This document shows, one piece after another, positions 12,510 through 21,743 of a stretch of DNA of 64,000 nt (the stretch's first letter is position 1; the number at the start of each line of letters is the position of its first letter). The stretch comes from Halomonas korlensis (lineage in GTDB: Bacteria; Pseudomonadota; Gammaproteobacteria; Pseudomonadales; Halomonadaceae). The notes under the pieces are model-generated. The model worked only from the letters and a program-made list of their open reading frames with translations. It ran no database searches and was not told the DNA's origin. Position numbers and translations under genes: made by a program. Location: positions 377,696 to 441,695 of the forward strand of contig NZ_FPBP01000002.1 of assembly GCF_900116705.1 (NCBI RefSeq), read 5' to 3'.

Positions 12510-14338
12510 ACGCTTACCTCTTCATCGCCGGGGTTGGCGCGACGCCAGGCCACGGCGGTCCGTGCGGGCAACCGCCCGCTCTCGGCCTCCACCGCGGCGT
12601 TGTGGCGAGTCTCATACAGGCAATGCCCGACGCCGAAGCCCGATGTCGCCACCGGCGTATCGCCCAGATTCAGCGCTATCACCAGATGGCTGGCATCGTT
12701 CATTCGCCAGCGCGCCACGACCGCCTTTTCGCCCAGCACCTCAGCACCCAGCGCCTTGGCACCCTTGCCCTTCAGGCGAGGCACGATCTCGTGACGGCGC
12801 AAGGTCAGCAGCGCACGATAATGTGCCAGCCAGGCCGCATGGGCTGGCGTCTCGCGGGCATCGAAGTCGGGGATCGAGTCCGTGAAGGTCTGCGGCGCGT
12901 TGGGGTCGGGAATCGTCTCGCGCACCGCTTCGTCACGAAAGGCGCTGAAATCGGCGAATTCGGCACGTCGGCCCTGTCGCACCGCCTCGGCCAGCGCGTC
13001 ACGATGATCGGTGAAGAACAGGAAGGGGCGCGTCGAGCCCCACTCTTCGCCCATGAACAGCAAAGGCACCATCGGCGACAACAACAGCACGACCGTTGCG
13101 GCACAAAGCGCCTCATGATCGGCCAACAGGGTCAGCCGCTCGCCGAGGGCGCGGTTGCCGGTCTGGTCGTGGTTCTGCAGGAACGCCACGAAGGCGGTGG
13201 GCGGCAGGTGCGCGCTGGGCTCGCCACGCGACTGGCCGTGGCGTGACCGCTGGCCCTGATAGATGAAGCCCTCCCCCAGGCACCTCGCCAGCTTCTGCGT
13301 GGCGTTATCGACGAAATCACGGTAATAGCCTTCCTGCTCGCCGGTGAGCAGCACATGCATGACATTGTGCCAGTCGTCGTTCCACTGGGCGTTGAACCCT
13401 CGCGGCCCGAGCAGGCTCGCGGTGTTGCCTTCGTTTTCCAGCACCAGATGCACACGGCGCGGCGCACCGATCGCGTCGTGAATCTCGTGGGCCATCTCGA
13501 CCAGGAAGTCCTTTTCGCTGATCGCGTGGACGGCATCGAAACGCAGCCCGTCGAGCCGGTATTCCTCGAGCCACATCCGCGCATTGTCGATGAAGAAGCG
13601 CCGCACCGCCGGAACGCGGAAATCAATGGAAGGCCCCCACGGCGTGATCAGGTCGTCGCGAAAGAACGACCCGGCATAGTGGGCGAGATAGTTGCCGTCC
13701 GGCCCGAAATGGTTGTAGACCACGTCGAGAAACACCATCAGACCCAGGCCGTGCGCCTCGTCGATCAACGCCTTCATGTCGTCGGGGCTGCCATAGGAGG
13801 CCTCGACCGCATAAGGCAGCACGCCGTCGTAGCCCCAGTTGCGTGCGCCGGGAAACTCGGCAACCGGCATCAACTCGATTGCCGTGACACCCAGCGACGC
13901 CAGGTAGGGCAGGTAGCGTCGCACCCCGTCGAAGCCGCCCAGCGCCCCCACATGCAATTCATAGAGCACGGTTTCGTGCCATGGCCGCCCCTGCCAGCCG
14001 CTGTGCCGCCAGGCATAGCGCTTCGGGTCGATCACCAGGCTCGGTGCGTCGATGTCCCCCGCCTGGGCACGCGATGCCGGGTCGGGGACCAGTGTGCCGC
14101 TGTCGTCATCATCAGAGAACACGCGGTAGCGATAGCGGGCGCCATGCCCGACGGGCGCCTCGATCATGAAATGTCCCTCATCGCCCGCCTGCATCATCAT
14201 GCTCGGTTGGCCCTCGATCTCGACCGCGACGCCCGCTGCCGTAGGCGCCCAGAGGACGAAGCGCGTGGTCGCCTCATCGATCACCTGTGCCCCATAGGTC
14301 GGCACCGCCATACGAGGCGCTTGGATTGACGGGTTCAT
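12506..14338 (-). CDS. treZ: Maltooligosyl trehalose trehalohydrolase
   Basis: Releases trehalose from maltooligosyl trehalose made by TreY. The 610 residues contain an N-terminal CBM48 domain (about 15-105), then a GH13 barrel with VLYELHVGALGGFDG, VFLDVVYNHFGPDGNYL, LDGLRFDAVHAI (nucleophile) and LVLENEGNTASLL (acid), and a late LLFMGEEWGSTRPFLFFTDH motif typical of TreZ. ATG 14338 overlaps the TGA of the upstream GlgB-like gene by 4 nt; the stop overlaps malQ by 4 nt. Together with TreY it lets the cell draw trehalose, a compatible solute, from stored glucan. No abnormal feature was seen. Confidence 0.96.
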   Translation of the reverse strand: MNPSIQAPRMAVPTYGAQVIDEATTRFVLWAPTAAGVAVEIEGQPSMMMQAGDEGHFMIEAPVGHGARYRYRVFSDDDDSGTLVPDPASRAQAGDIDAPSLVIDPKRYAWRHSGWQGRPWHETVLYELHVGALGGFDGVRRYLPYLASLGVTAIELMPVAEFPGARNWGYDGVLPYAVEASYGSPDDMKALIDEAHGLGLMVFLDVVYNHFGPDGNYLAHYAGSFFRDDLITPWGPSIDFRVPAVRRFFIDNARMWLEEYRLDGLRFDAVHAISEKDFLVEMAHEIHDAIGAPRRVHLVLENEGNTASLLGPRGFNAQWNDDWHNVMHVLLTGEQEGYYRDFVDNATQKLARCLGEGFIYQGQRSRHGQSRGEPSAHLPPTAFVAFLQNHDQTGNRALGERLTLLADHEALCAATVVLLLSPMVPLLFMGEEWGSTRPFLFFTDHRDALAEAVRQGRRAEFADFSAFRDEAVRETIPDPNAPQTFTDSIPDFDARETPAHAAWLAHYRALLTLRRHEIVPRLKGKGAKALGAEVLGEKAVVARWRMNDASHLVIALNLGDTPVATSGFGVGHCLYETRHNAAVEAESGRLPARTAVAWRRANPGDEEVSV

Positions 14339-15852
14339 GTGGGCCAGTCTCCCTGACGTAACAGCAGGGTCGTAAGGGCCGGCAGCGTCAGCTCCAGTGA
14401 GGCGGGATAGCCGTGACTGGGCGAGAGCTGGGCACCAACACCGATGCCATTACCGACGTTTTCACCGGCATAGAAGACGCTATCGGTATTGAGAATCTCG
14501 CGCCAGGTCCCCAGGGCAGGCACCCCCAGGCGGTAATGATGCAGCTGCGAAGGACCAAAATTGGTTACGACCAGCAGCGGCGCGGTGCCCTCGGCACCGT
14601 AGCGCATGAACGCAACGACGCTGTTGGTCGAGTCGTCACCGACCACCCAGGCGAAGCTGTCGGGCTCGCCGTCGCGGTAATGCAACGACGGTTCATTGCC
14701 ATAGATGCGATTGAGGTCGGCGACCAGACGCAGGATCCCGGCATGACCGGACTGGTCGAGTAGCGTCCAGTCGAGCTCACCGCCTTGCTGCCACACATGG
14801 TCATTGGCAAACTCGACCCCCATGCTGAGCAATTTCTTGCCGGGATGGGCCCACATGAAGCCCAGGCAGGCACGCAGTGACGCCAGACGCTGTTCGGGCG
14901 TGCCCGGCATGCAGCCGAACCAGGTCGTATCGACGGCCCATGCCTCGTCGACCAGCGGCAGGATGAAGTGGGAATCGAACGCGGCGGCCATGACGCCGGT
15001 CAGGGTATCGTGATGCGCCCCTCGCGCCTCCGGTGGGTGACTCAGGTAGTCAAGGAGTGCCCGCGTCCAATGGGTATTCCAGAGCAGCAGACGCGAGGCA
15101 GAAGGATCGGTTATTGGCGGTGACCAACGGTATTCGCAGAACAGCACCACATCGGGGATTCGAGCGGTAATCGTGGTCATGACCTTGCCGAGCAGCGCGA
15201 CGCTGTCGGCATCTTCCTGTGGCGAAAGCGGCATCAGGCGCAGCCCATCGAGATGAAAGCGCTCCAGCCATTCCAGCGCCTGGGCGGTAACCTCCGCTTC
15301 CGCCATCAGCACGGGAGGAACAGCCAATAGCCACTCCACGATGACCCCGATCCCGCCGTCGTGACAGGCATCGACGAAACGCGCGAACCCGATGTTGGCC
15401 TCCGCCTCGTCCAGCCCCCTGAGTTCGATATGAGTAAACCCCAGATCGGCCACATAGGGCACCAACGCGGCCGCCAAGACTGGCCAATCCAGTGGCTTGC
15501 CCTGGGCATCGCGGCGCCAGGCGCGGGGCTGCAACCGATAGATCGAAAGCGGCGAGGTCCGCGGTTCATCGCGCAAGCGCTGCTGCATCCAGGTGGCATC
15601 CTGCCAGCGGTGAAGTAGCACCTCGTCTCGCGAGTCTCGCCTGTCAGCCGCGCCACCGGTCTCGTCGTTGCCTGCTCTCACGTTGACGATGCTTACCTTT
15701 CCTAGCTTGGGCTTTCCGAACCCTCCTGCCTCGCTCTCTGTACCCCTGCTCTCCGACACCTGCCCTGTCACGACATCACGCAGCCTCAGCGGAGCGGGAA
15801 TCCTCGCCATGGCATCATCGGATCTGCACCTCGTGGAAAAGTGGCGAGTCAT
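14335..15852 (-). CDS. GlgB-like pseudoenzyme with lost catalytic residues
   Basis: Homologous to the catalytic part of the glycogen branching enzyme but apparently inactive. From residue 101 it follows GlgB (PLSIYRLQPRAWRR, LGFTHIELRGLDEAE, FMWAHPGKKLLSMGVEF, LNRIYGNEPSLHYRD). Where GlgB has DGLRVDA this protein has DGLRLMP, so Met207 replaces the nucleophilic Asp. E240 (LFCEYRW) may match the acid. The LPLSHDEV motif has become LPLVDEAW, losing the His, and the DWVPAHF region is VEWLLAV. The CBM48 modules are missing; instead there is about 95 residues of low-complexity sequence. The 505-codon frame is intact and overlaps treZ by 4 nt. Start 15852 follows AAGGACGG. It may be a glucan-binding or scaffolding subunit (inference). 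Confidence 0.8.
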   Translation of the reverse strand: MTRHFSTRCRSDDAMARIPAPLRLRDVVTGQVSESRGTESEAGGFGKPKLGKVSIVNVRAGNDETGGAADRRDSRDEVLLHRWQDATWMQQRLRDEPRTSPLSIYRLQPRAWRRDAQGKPLDWPVLAAALVPYVADLGFTHIELRGLDEAEANIGFARFVDACHDGGIGVIVEWLLAVPPVLMAEAEVTAQALEWLERFHLDGLRLMPLSPQEDADSVALLGKVMTTITARIPDVVLFCEYRWSPPITDPSASRLLLWNTHWTRALLDYLSHPPEARGAHHDTLTGVMAAAFDSHFILPLVDEAWAVDTTWFGCMPGTPEQRLASLRACLGFMWAHPGKKLLSMGVEFANDHVWQQGGELDWTLLDQSGHAGILRLVADLNRIYGNEPSLHYRDGEPDSFAWVVGDDSTNSVVAFMRYGAEGTAPLLVVTNFGPSQLHHYRLGVPALGTWREILNTDSVFYAGENVGNGIGVGAQLSPSHGYPASLELTLPALTTLLLRQGDWPT

Positions 15853-15971
15853 CGTTACCGTCCTTGGTCATCCTTGCTTTCCCCACCAGCCGATCGAGCA
15901 CCGACCCGCTGCCCCTGATCTGACCTCGCCATTCACTATCTCGCATACCTGACGCTTTCACGGTGTGCCTG

Positions 15972-17600
15972 TCATGGCGTCGCACGCATCACCTTGCCGA
16001 CATTCGAATCCACGTCGTCATGAATCGCTTCATTTACTACCTGCTCACTGAGTACCTGCTCACTGAGCACCTGACGATACAGCTGCGTATACGGCTCGAT
16101 CGACTGTCGCCAGTGATAGCGGCCAGCCATGGCGGCCCGGCGCATGGCATAGAACAGATCCGTCGCCTGGAAGACGGTTAAGGCCCGCTGTATGGCGTGC
16201 ATATAGCTGGAAAGGGTCATGTCATCGAACAGAAACCCCGTCACGCCATCCTCGATGGTATCGGCCAGCCCCCCGGTGCGATGGGCGATCGGTAGCGAGC
16301 CGAAACGCTGGGCATACATCTGGCTGAGCCCGCAGGGCTCGAACCGAGAGGGCATCAGCAGGAAGTCGCTGCCGGCGTACATGCAGCGGGCCTCGCCTTC
16401 ATCGAATCCGATGTTGACGCCAATCGAGCCGGGAAAGCGCGCCGCCAGATTGCACAGGGCGTTCTCGACGGGAAGCTCGCCACGGCCAATGAAGACGATC
16501 TGGCCACCGGCACGGACAATCGACTCCGCCACGCCGATGGTCATGTCCAGCCCCTTCTGATGCACCAGGCGTGACACCACAGCAAACAAGGGGCCGTTGT
16601 TGACTGCCAGGCCGAAGATCTTGCGCACGTAGTCGGCATTGGCGCGCTTGCCTCGCCAGTCGTTGGTGGCAAATGCCTGGGCCAGGTGGGTATCGGTACG
16701 CGGATCCCAGGAGTCATCGATGCCGTTGGGAATGCCTACCAAGCGGCCTTCTTCCGCCTTGCTGGCAAGCAGGCCCTCGAGACCACAGCCGAACTCGGGG
16801 GTGGTGATTTCACGAGCGTAAGTGGCACTGACGGTCGTGATGCGCGATGAATAGACGATTCCGGCCTTCAAGAACGAAAGATTGCCGTGGAACTCCAGCC
16901 CATCGATGGTTAAGGCCTCTTCGGGAATCCCCAATGCCTGGCGACGCGACGGATCATAGGTGCCCTGGTAGGCCAGATTGTGAATGGTGAATACGCAGGG
17001 GGTCGGTTCATCGCGCCAGTGCAGGTAACCCGCCGCCAGCGCCGTCGGCCAGTCGTTGAGATGCAGCAACTGCGGTCGCCAGTCGATCCCGGCATGGCCC
17101 GAGGCGATCTCCGCGGCAGCCAGGGCCAGCCGACCGAAGCGGATATCGTTGTCATCCCAGCCGATGCCCATGTCGTCGCAATAGGGGTTGCCTTCGCGCT
17201 CGTACAGCTCGGGGCACAGCAGCACGTAGATGATGAGACCATCATGACAGGTGATCTCACCTATCTCGCAGGCAGGCAGACCGGCAAAGCCGGGCAGAGT
17301 GCCGACGGGCTTGATCTCATGGTCAGAGGCGATCATCTCGCGATAGGCGGGCACCAGCACACGGATATCGTGGTGCGCGGCCAGCGCCCGGGGCAAGGCG
17401 GACGACACGTCGCCGAGCCCGCCGACCTTGACGAAATCGGCAATCTCGGAGGTGACAAAGAGAATCTGCAAGGGCGACTCGCGCCCTTTACCGCCGCCGC
17501 CCGCCGGCCGATGTTGGCGAACGACTCTCGCTTCTTCGGGTATCAGACCAAGGCTGTCGCTCAGCAGTCGGGTCACATCTCCTAGCGCTACGCTACCCAT
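15972..17600 (-). CDS. glgA: Glycogen synthase (GT5)
   Basis: Retaining glucosyltransferase that extends alpha-1,4-glucan from ADP-glucose. After an atypical 40-residue N-terminal extension, the GT-B fold starts with LQILFVTSEIADFVKVGGLGDV, which includes the KVGGLGDV donor-binding loop. WRPQLLHLNDWPTA and the C-terminal SRFEPCGLSQMYAQRFGSLPIA and RTGGLADTI motifs complete the signature. Start 17600 follows AGGGAGG. The tail (about residues 510-520) holds a 5-residue tandem duplication, VLSEQVLSEQ, encoded by a 15-bp repeat. It heads the glucan cluster, 119 bp upstream of the GlgB-like gene. No ADP-glucose pyrophosphorylase gene is in the window. Confidence 0.95.
   Translation of the reverse strand: MGSVALGDVTRLLSDSLGLIPEEARVVRQHRPAGGGGKGRESPLQILFVTSEIADFVKVGGLGDVSSALPRALAAHHDIRVLVPAYREMIASDHEIKPVGTLPGFAGLPACEIGEITCHDGLIIYVLLCPELYEREGNPYCDDMGIGWDDNDIRFGRLALAAAEIASGHAGIDWRPQLLHLNDWPTALAAGYLHWRDEPTPCVFTIHNLAYQGTYDPSRRQALGIPEEALTIDGLEFHGNLSFLKAGIVYSSRITTVSATYAREITTPEFGCGLEGLLASKAEEGRLVGIPNGIDDSWDPRTDTHLAQAFATNDWRGKRANADYVRKIFGLAVNNGPLFAVVSRLVHQKGLDMTIGVAESIVRAGGQIVFIGRGELPVENALCNLAARFPGSIGVNIGFDEGEARCMYAGSDFLLMPSRFEPCGLSQMYAQRFGSLPIAHRTGGLADTIEDGVTGFLFDDMTLSSYMHAIQRALTVFQATDLFYAMRRAAMAGRYHWRQSIEPYTQLYRQVLSEQVLSEQVVNEAIHDDVDSNVGKVMRATP
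16038..16067 (-). repeat. 15-bp tandem repeat in the glgA tail
   Basis: Two identical 15-bp units (plus-strand TACCTGCTCACTGAG) followed by a degenerate start of a third. In frame they encode LSEQV twice near the C-terminus of GlgA, outside the GT-B core. Probably a recent slippage duplication with little functional effect. Confidence 0.85.
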
Positions 17601-17807
17601 GAGCGGCCTCCCTGCTCGATTCCCATTGATAAATGCTCATTCGGGACCATCCTGCTCCGACCCTGACGTGACATCAGGCACGAAGCCATTGCTCAGAAAC
17701 GATAGGCAAGGGAAACCGATGCTTCATGCTGGCCCCCTTGCAAGAACAAACCGCCGCTCGTCGGACCGGGCGACGGTTTGGACCACTCTAGACAGCCAAC
17801 ATCCGTA

Positions 17808-18320
17808 TCAGCGCTTGGAAGGCAAATCATCCGATTCATCGCGAGCCAGGAAGGCGCGCGTCACGGCAGGCAGATTGTCTTCCAGCCACTTGGCCATCGC
17901 CTCTTCTTCCTTGAGAATCTTCTCGCAAACCCGCATGATTTCAGTTTCGCCGCAGTGTTCAGCCGTCAATATCAAGGCACGATAGTTGGCGATCTCGAAG
18001 TGCTCGAAGGTATAACTGGCCACGCCGCCCTTGACCACTTCATCGGAAGCGAACATGCCACCGAGCGACTGCCCAACGGCAGTGAACTTGGCACCCATGT
18101 CTTTGACAGCCGACGTACTCATGTTCGCCTGGTCGATCACCCCTTCCAGCAAATCGATTTGCCCTTGGGTTTCCTGGATATGCTGTTCGATACGGGCCTT
18201 GAGTTCGGGATAGTGCTCCAGCCGACTCGCCTGGCCGCGCAGCATCTGGTCCGCTTGTTTCTCCATGGCATGGGCATCGCGCAACCAGTCCTGTAGATGC
18301 TCTCGTGCTTTCTCGTTCAT
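17808..18320 (-). CDS. Ferritin-like DUF892 protein (YciE/YciF type)
   Basis: A 170-residue four-helix ferritin-like protein of the YciE/YciF (DUF892) family, found in stress and starvation operons; its exact activity is not established. Helices can be read at about 2-25 (HLQDWLRDAHAMEKQADQML), 33-65, 100-128 (SYTFEHFEIANYRALILTAEHCG) and 130-155, with E20, H-x-x-E type residues and E146-E147 as possible metal ligands. Start 18320 has a strong AAGGAGCGG ribosome-binding site. In Salmonella the yciGFE genes are followed by katN (manganese catalase); here a katN remnant lies directly upstream, which supports the family call and suggests a decayed operon. Confidence 0.88.
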   Translation of the reverse strand: MNEKAREHLQDWLRDAHAMEKQADQMLRGQASRLEHYPELKARIEQHIQETQGQIDLLEGVIDQANMSTSAVKDMGAKFTAVGQSLGGMFASDEVVKGGVASYTFEHFEIANYRALILTAEHCGETEIMRVCEKILKEEEAMAKWLEDNLPAVTRAFLARDESDDLPSKR

Positions 18321-18356
18321 CGTTCCGCTCCTTGGTGAGACCGAGTGAGTAAGTGA

Positions 18357-18546
18357 CTAAAAAAACGTTGAAAGGTCGCGAATCCGCTCATCGCTCCGGG
18401 CGTCCATCGCCGAAAAGCAATACTGCATCGCCACGCGGATTCCGCCTATCCACGCCGCCTATCGCCTGTTGAAGCAACATGGCGAATTGCGGGTCGGGCT
18501 TGTCTACCCTGACGGGATATTGGAGATTCGCTGAATGGTGAAACAT
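18357..18546 (-). pseudogene. katN: Truncated, frameshifted manganese catalase remnant
   Basis: Starting at the ATG at 18546, behind an excellent AAGGAGG site, the frame reads MFHHSANLQYPVRVDKPDP and QFAMLLQQAIGGVD, which is the N-terminus of manganese catalases. An extra base after the GVD codons then shifts the frame and the open frame stops at 18388. In the shifted frame the homology resumes (GIRVAMQYCFSAM, then IRDL) until a TAG at about 18357, exactly where DUF892 upstream sequence begins. So there is one frameshift and loss of all residues after about 55 of a protein normally near 290. The catalytic helices are gone. A short functional peptide is possible but less likely. Confidence 0.8.
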
Positions 18547-19001
18547 CGGCATCCTCCTTGAATTACCGCTTCCGTTGTCCGTCTCCGCTCCCTTTAGCCT
18601 CTCGGCTTACGGATTACATTCGCGTCATTTAAATCAGGGAAATTAAATGAAGAACCAGTTAATCAACTTCCTTGCTTCGCTCCGTCTCCCCTACTGGCTT
18701 CTGTCTTGACTGTTTTGTCTAGGCTAGCAGTTCGTCTGAATTTTGCTAATGCATTTCATACTTCAGGGACTTTTCTTTATTAGCATGAAGGCACCCGCTG
18801 ATTAACCAACTTTCTGCGCTCGCTTAGCCTGTCTAGCGCACCCTCATGAAAAGAGATGGAGGTCGAAAGCTGTCTTTTTGATTTTAGAGCAAGACACCCC
18901 CTCGCCACTTACACTTATGTTTAGTTGCTTCGTTACCAGTGGCTTTTTTGGTGACTTACGTAAACAGGGACGCTTCGTGCGTATATAAGGATATTGCCAC
19001 G
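18547..19001. other. AT-richer intergenic region, no convincing gene
   Basis: About 455 bp between the katN remnant and the flavoprotein gene, clearly AT-richer than its neighbours. It must hold divergent promoters. A 20-codon frame at 18647-18709 (MKNQLINFLASLRLPYWLLS) has a weak GGGAAA upstream, but nothing else supports it. No structured RNA or repeat was recognised. Confidence 0.6.
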
Positions 19002-19922
19002 ATGAACCATCATAAATTACTGGACTGCCTAGTTGTGGGAGCCGGCCCCGCTGGCCTGACCGCCGGCATCATTCTGAAACGCTTCTTTCGCGAGGTGAGC
19101 ATTGTCGATGCCGGGCGCAGCCGCGCGTCGCTGATCCCCCTTTCGCATAACTATCCAGGGTTTCCTGAGGGAATCAGTGGCAACGACCTGTTGGCCCGGC
19201 TCAGGGAGCAGCTCGACATCAATGGGGGAAGCGTGGTTGAAGGCGCGGTACGCCGACTTGAACGCGACCATGACGGCCACTTTATCGCCGAGACCGATGA
19301 CGCCAGGCTGTACGCCAGGACCGTTCTGCTCGCGACAGGCGTGGTGGATATCGAGCCGGAACTGGAGGGCTTTGAAGCGATCCGTGACAAGGGCCTGATA
19401 CGCTATTGCCCGATCTGCGACGGCGCCGAGTTTACCAACGAACGTATCGGGATTATCGCCCAAGGGGAACACGGTGTCAGCGAGTGCCTGTTCATCAAGC
19501 GCTTCAGCGCCAATCTCACCATGATCAGCCCTGATGGCGATTGCCAGCTCGACCCCGTCCAGCGCGAACGGCTCGCGCGCGAAAAAGTCGACCTGATAGA
19601 AGAACAGGCAAGACGACTCTATCTCGATGATGATCAAGTGGTTCATCTGGAAATGGCGACGGGCGAGGACCATGAGTTCGATGTGCTCTATTGCGCGCTC
19701 GGCACTCGAGTTCGCAGTACCCTGGGCAAGGAACTGGGGGCGCGACACACGCCGAATGGCAACCTGATCGTCAACAAGCATATGCAGACCGGCATCGAAG
19801 GGCTCTACGCCACGGGCGACATGACCAACCACTTGAGCCAGATTGCCGTGGCGACCGGGCAGGGCGCCATTGCCGCCACGGCCATTCACAACCGCTTGCT
19901 GCTTGCCGACTCGAACGAATGA
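19002..19922 (+). CDS. Thioredoxin reductase-like NAD(P)/FAD oxidoreductase
   Basis: A 306-residue two-dinucleotide-binding flavoprotein. It has the FAD motif [13 protein letters not shown] (about 9-21), the redox-active CPICDG (about 137-142) in the position of the CATCDG disulfide of thioredoxin reductase, and the C-terminal FAD motif GLYATGDM. The NAD(P) site reads [12 protein letters not shown], looser than the usual GxGxxA. Partner unknown: no thioredoxin gene is adjacent, so it may serve a peroxiredoxin or another disulfide. An in-frame start exists at 18939, but the ATG at 19002 has AAGGAT at the right distance and begins the conserved domain. It lies beside the YciE/YciF gene and the katN remnant, which suggests an oxidative-stress setting. 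Confidence 0.85.
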   Translation: MNHHKLLDCLVVGAGPAGLTAGIILKRFFREVSIVDAGRSRASLIPLSHNYPGFPEGISGNDLLARLREQLDINGGSVVEGAVRRLERDHDGHFIAETDDARLYARTVLLATGVVDIEPELEGFEAIRDKGLIRYCPICDGAEFTNERIGIIAQGEHGVSECLFIKRFSANLTMISPDGDCQLDPVQRERLAREKVDLIEEQARRLYLDDDQVVHLEMATGEDHEFDVLYCALGTRVRSTLGKELGARHTPNGNLIVNKHMQTGIEGLYATGDMTNHLSQIAVATGQGAIAATAIHNRLLLADSNE

Positions 19923-19959
19923 TTGTTACCGCTCGTGGCTGAGCATGAAGCCGAGCACG

Positions 19960-19982
19960 AAAAAGGCGGCCTTACGGCCGCC
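19960..19982 (-). terminator. Intrinsic terminator of the aldehyde dehydrogenase gene
   Basis: Perfect 7-bp stem GGCGGCC / GGCCGCC with loop TTAC (19965-19982), followed in the minus direction by five Ts (19964-19960). It lies about 85 bp beyond the exaC stop. The plus-strand flavoprotein gene ends 43 bp before it and may also use the stem, although there is no T-run on that side. Confidence 0.8.
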
Positions 19983-20067
19983 AGGGGAGCATTTTTCGTG
20001 TAGCGGTACCGATCGGGCTGTGACGCAACGCCACTACCGTCGCGTCACGCCACCCGTCGAGCGCGTC

Positions 20068-21588
20068 TCAGAAAAAGCCCATCGGACTGATGTCATAGCT
20101 GACCAGCAGGTTCTTGGTCTGCTGATAGTGCTCGAGGGCCATCTTGTGATTCTCACGGCCGATGCCGGATTTCTTGTAGCCACCGAAGGCGGCGTGCGCC
20201 GGATAGTGATGATAGCAGTTGGTCCAGACGCGCCCGGCCTGGATGCCACGGCCCATGCGGAAGGCCACGTTCATGTCGCGCGTCCACAGGCCGGCGCCGA
20301 GGCCAAACTCGGTATCGTTGGCGATCGCCAGCGCCTCTTCCTGGTCCTTGAATGTCGTCACCGCGACCACCGGGCCGAAGATCTCCTCCTGGAAGACGCG
20401 CATCTTGTTGTGACCCTTGAGCAGCGTCGGCTGGATATAGAAGCCACGGTTGAGTGAGTCGTCCATGGTTTCCTTGTTGCCACCGGTCAGGAACTCGGCG
20501 CCCTCCTCTCGGGCAATCTCCATGTAGGACATGATCTTGTCGAACTGCTCCTGAGAGGCCTGAGCGCCGACCTGGACGTCAGTATCCAATGGATTGCCAC
20601 GCTTGATCGACAGGGTGCGCTCCATGACCTTGGCCATGAACGCCTCGTACATGCTCTCCTGGATCAGCGCCCGCGACGGGCAGGTGCAGACCTCGCCTTG
20701 ATTGAAGAACGCCAGCACCAGCCCTTCCGCGGCCTTGTCGATGAACTCCGGCTCGGCATTCATAATGTCGGCGAAATAGATGTTCGGCGACTTACCGCCC
20801 AGCTCCACCGTGGAGGGTATGATGTTCTCGGCCGCGCACTTGAGCACATGCCCGCCTACCGGGGTCGAGCCGGTGAAGGCGATCTTGGCAATGCGCTTGC
20901 TGGTGGCCAGTGCCTGACCGGCCTCGGCGCCATAACCGTTGACGATATTGACCACGCCCGGCGGCAGCAGATCGCCGACCAGCTTCATGAGTTCCAGGAT
21001 CGAGGCCGGGGTCTGCTCGGCGGGCTTGAGCACTACGCAGTTGCCGGCCGCGAGCGCCGGGGCGAGCTTCCAGACCGCCATCAGGATCGGGAAGTTCCAG
21101 GGAATGATCTGGCCGACCACCCCCAACGGCTCATGGAAATGGTAGGCCACGGTGTTGTTGTCGATGGCGCTGGAGGTATCCTCCTGGGCGCGGATACAGC
21201 CGGCGAAGTAGCGGAAATGATCCACCGCCAGCGGCAGGTCGGCGTTGATCGTCTCGCGCACGGCCTTGCCGTTATCCCAGGTTTCGGCTACGGCGAGCAT
21301 CTCGATGTTCTGCTCGATGCGATCGGCGATCTTGAGCAGGATATTGGAGCGCTCGGTGGTCGAGGTCCTGCCCCAGGCCGGTGCGGCCTGGTGGGCGGCG
21401 TCCAGCGCCAGCTCGATGTCCTCGGCGGTGGAGCGGGGAATCTCGCAGAACACCTCGCCGTTGACCGGGCTGACGTTGTCAAAGTACTGGCCCCTGACCG
21501 GGTCGACGAACTCGCCTCCGATATAGTTGCCGTAGCGCTTCTGGTAGGACACAACGGAACCGGGTTGGCCGGGGTTGGCATAGATCAT
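20068..21588 (-). CDS. exaC: NAD-dependent aldehyde dehydrogenase, ExaC/AcoD type
   Basis: Oxidises acetaldehyde and related aldehydes to acids with NAD. The 506 residues match the ExaC/AcoD group: [20 protein letters not shown] (cofactor cleft), [18 protein letters not shown] (general base Glu), [17 protein letters not shown] (nucleophilic Cys) and the group's C-terminal ending YDISPMGFF. Start 21588 has AGGAGT. It is divergent from the response regulator gene at 21744; in P. aeruginosa ExaC belongs to the ethanol-oxidation regulon controlled by EraSR, ErcS' and related regulators. Control by the divergent regulator is therefore likely but is inference. Confidence 0.93.
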   Translation of the reverse strand: MIYANPGQPGSVVSYQKRYGNYIGGEFVDPVRGQYFDNVSPVNGEVFCEIPRSTAEDIELALDAAHQAAPAWGRTSTTERSNILLKIADRIEQNIEMLAVAETWDNGKAVRETINADLPLAVDHFRYFAGCIRAQEDTSSAIDNNTVAYHFHEPLGVVGQIIPWNFPILMAVWKLAPALAAGNCVVLKPAEQTPASILELMKLVGDLLPPGVVNIVNGYGAEAGQALATSKRIAKIAFTGSTPVGGHVLKCAAENIIPSTVELGGKSPNIYFADIMNAEPEFIDKAAEGLVLAFFNQGEVCTCPSRALIQESMYEAFMAKVMERTLSIKRGNPLDTDVQVGAQASQEQFDKIMSYMEIAREEGAEFLTGGNKETMDDSLNRGFYIQPTLLKGHNKMRVFQEEIFGPVVAVTTFKDQEEALAIANDTEFGLGAGLWTRDMNVAFRMGRGIQAGRVWTNCYHHYPAHAAFGGYKKSGIGRENHKMALEHYQQTKNLLVSYDISPMGFF

Positions 21589-21694
21589 GGCGTGACTCCT
21601 GAAACGTTATTGTGATGGGCGTGTCGCTTGATGCACTCCATTCACCAGTCTTGGTCAGGTCGGCATTGTGCGACATACTCCACTGGCAGGAGAT

Positions 21695-21718
21695 GGCCTC
21701 CTCCTTCGGTAGGAGGCC
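21695..21718. promoter_or_regulatory. Inverted repeat ahead of the response regulator
   Basis: Perfect 8-bp arms GGCCTCCT (21695-21702) and AGGAGGCC (21711-21718) with an 8-nt spacer, 25 bp before the regulator ATG. It could be an operator in the exaC/regulator divergent region, or a leader hairpin that buries a Shine-Dalgarno-like AGGAGG. Confidence 0.45.
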
Positions 21719-21743
21719 GAGACGGTTCCACGAGGGATTGCCC

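Noticed and set aside
8629..12794. Long plus-strand open frames opposite treY and malQ
   Set aside because: Both are over 600 codons but antisense to conserved enzymes; composition is H/R/Q-rich and no ribosome site or domain supports them.
18647..18709. A 20-codon frame that could be a leader peptide
   Set aside because: The Shine-Dalgarno match is weak, no attenuator hairpin follows, and the next gene starts 290 bp later.
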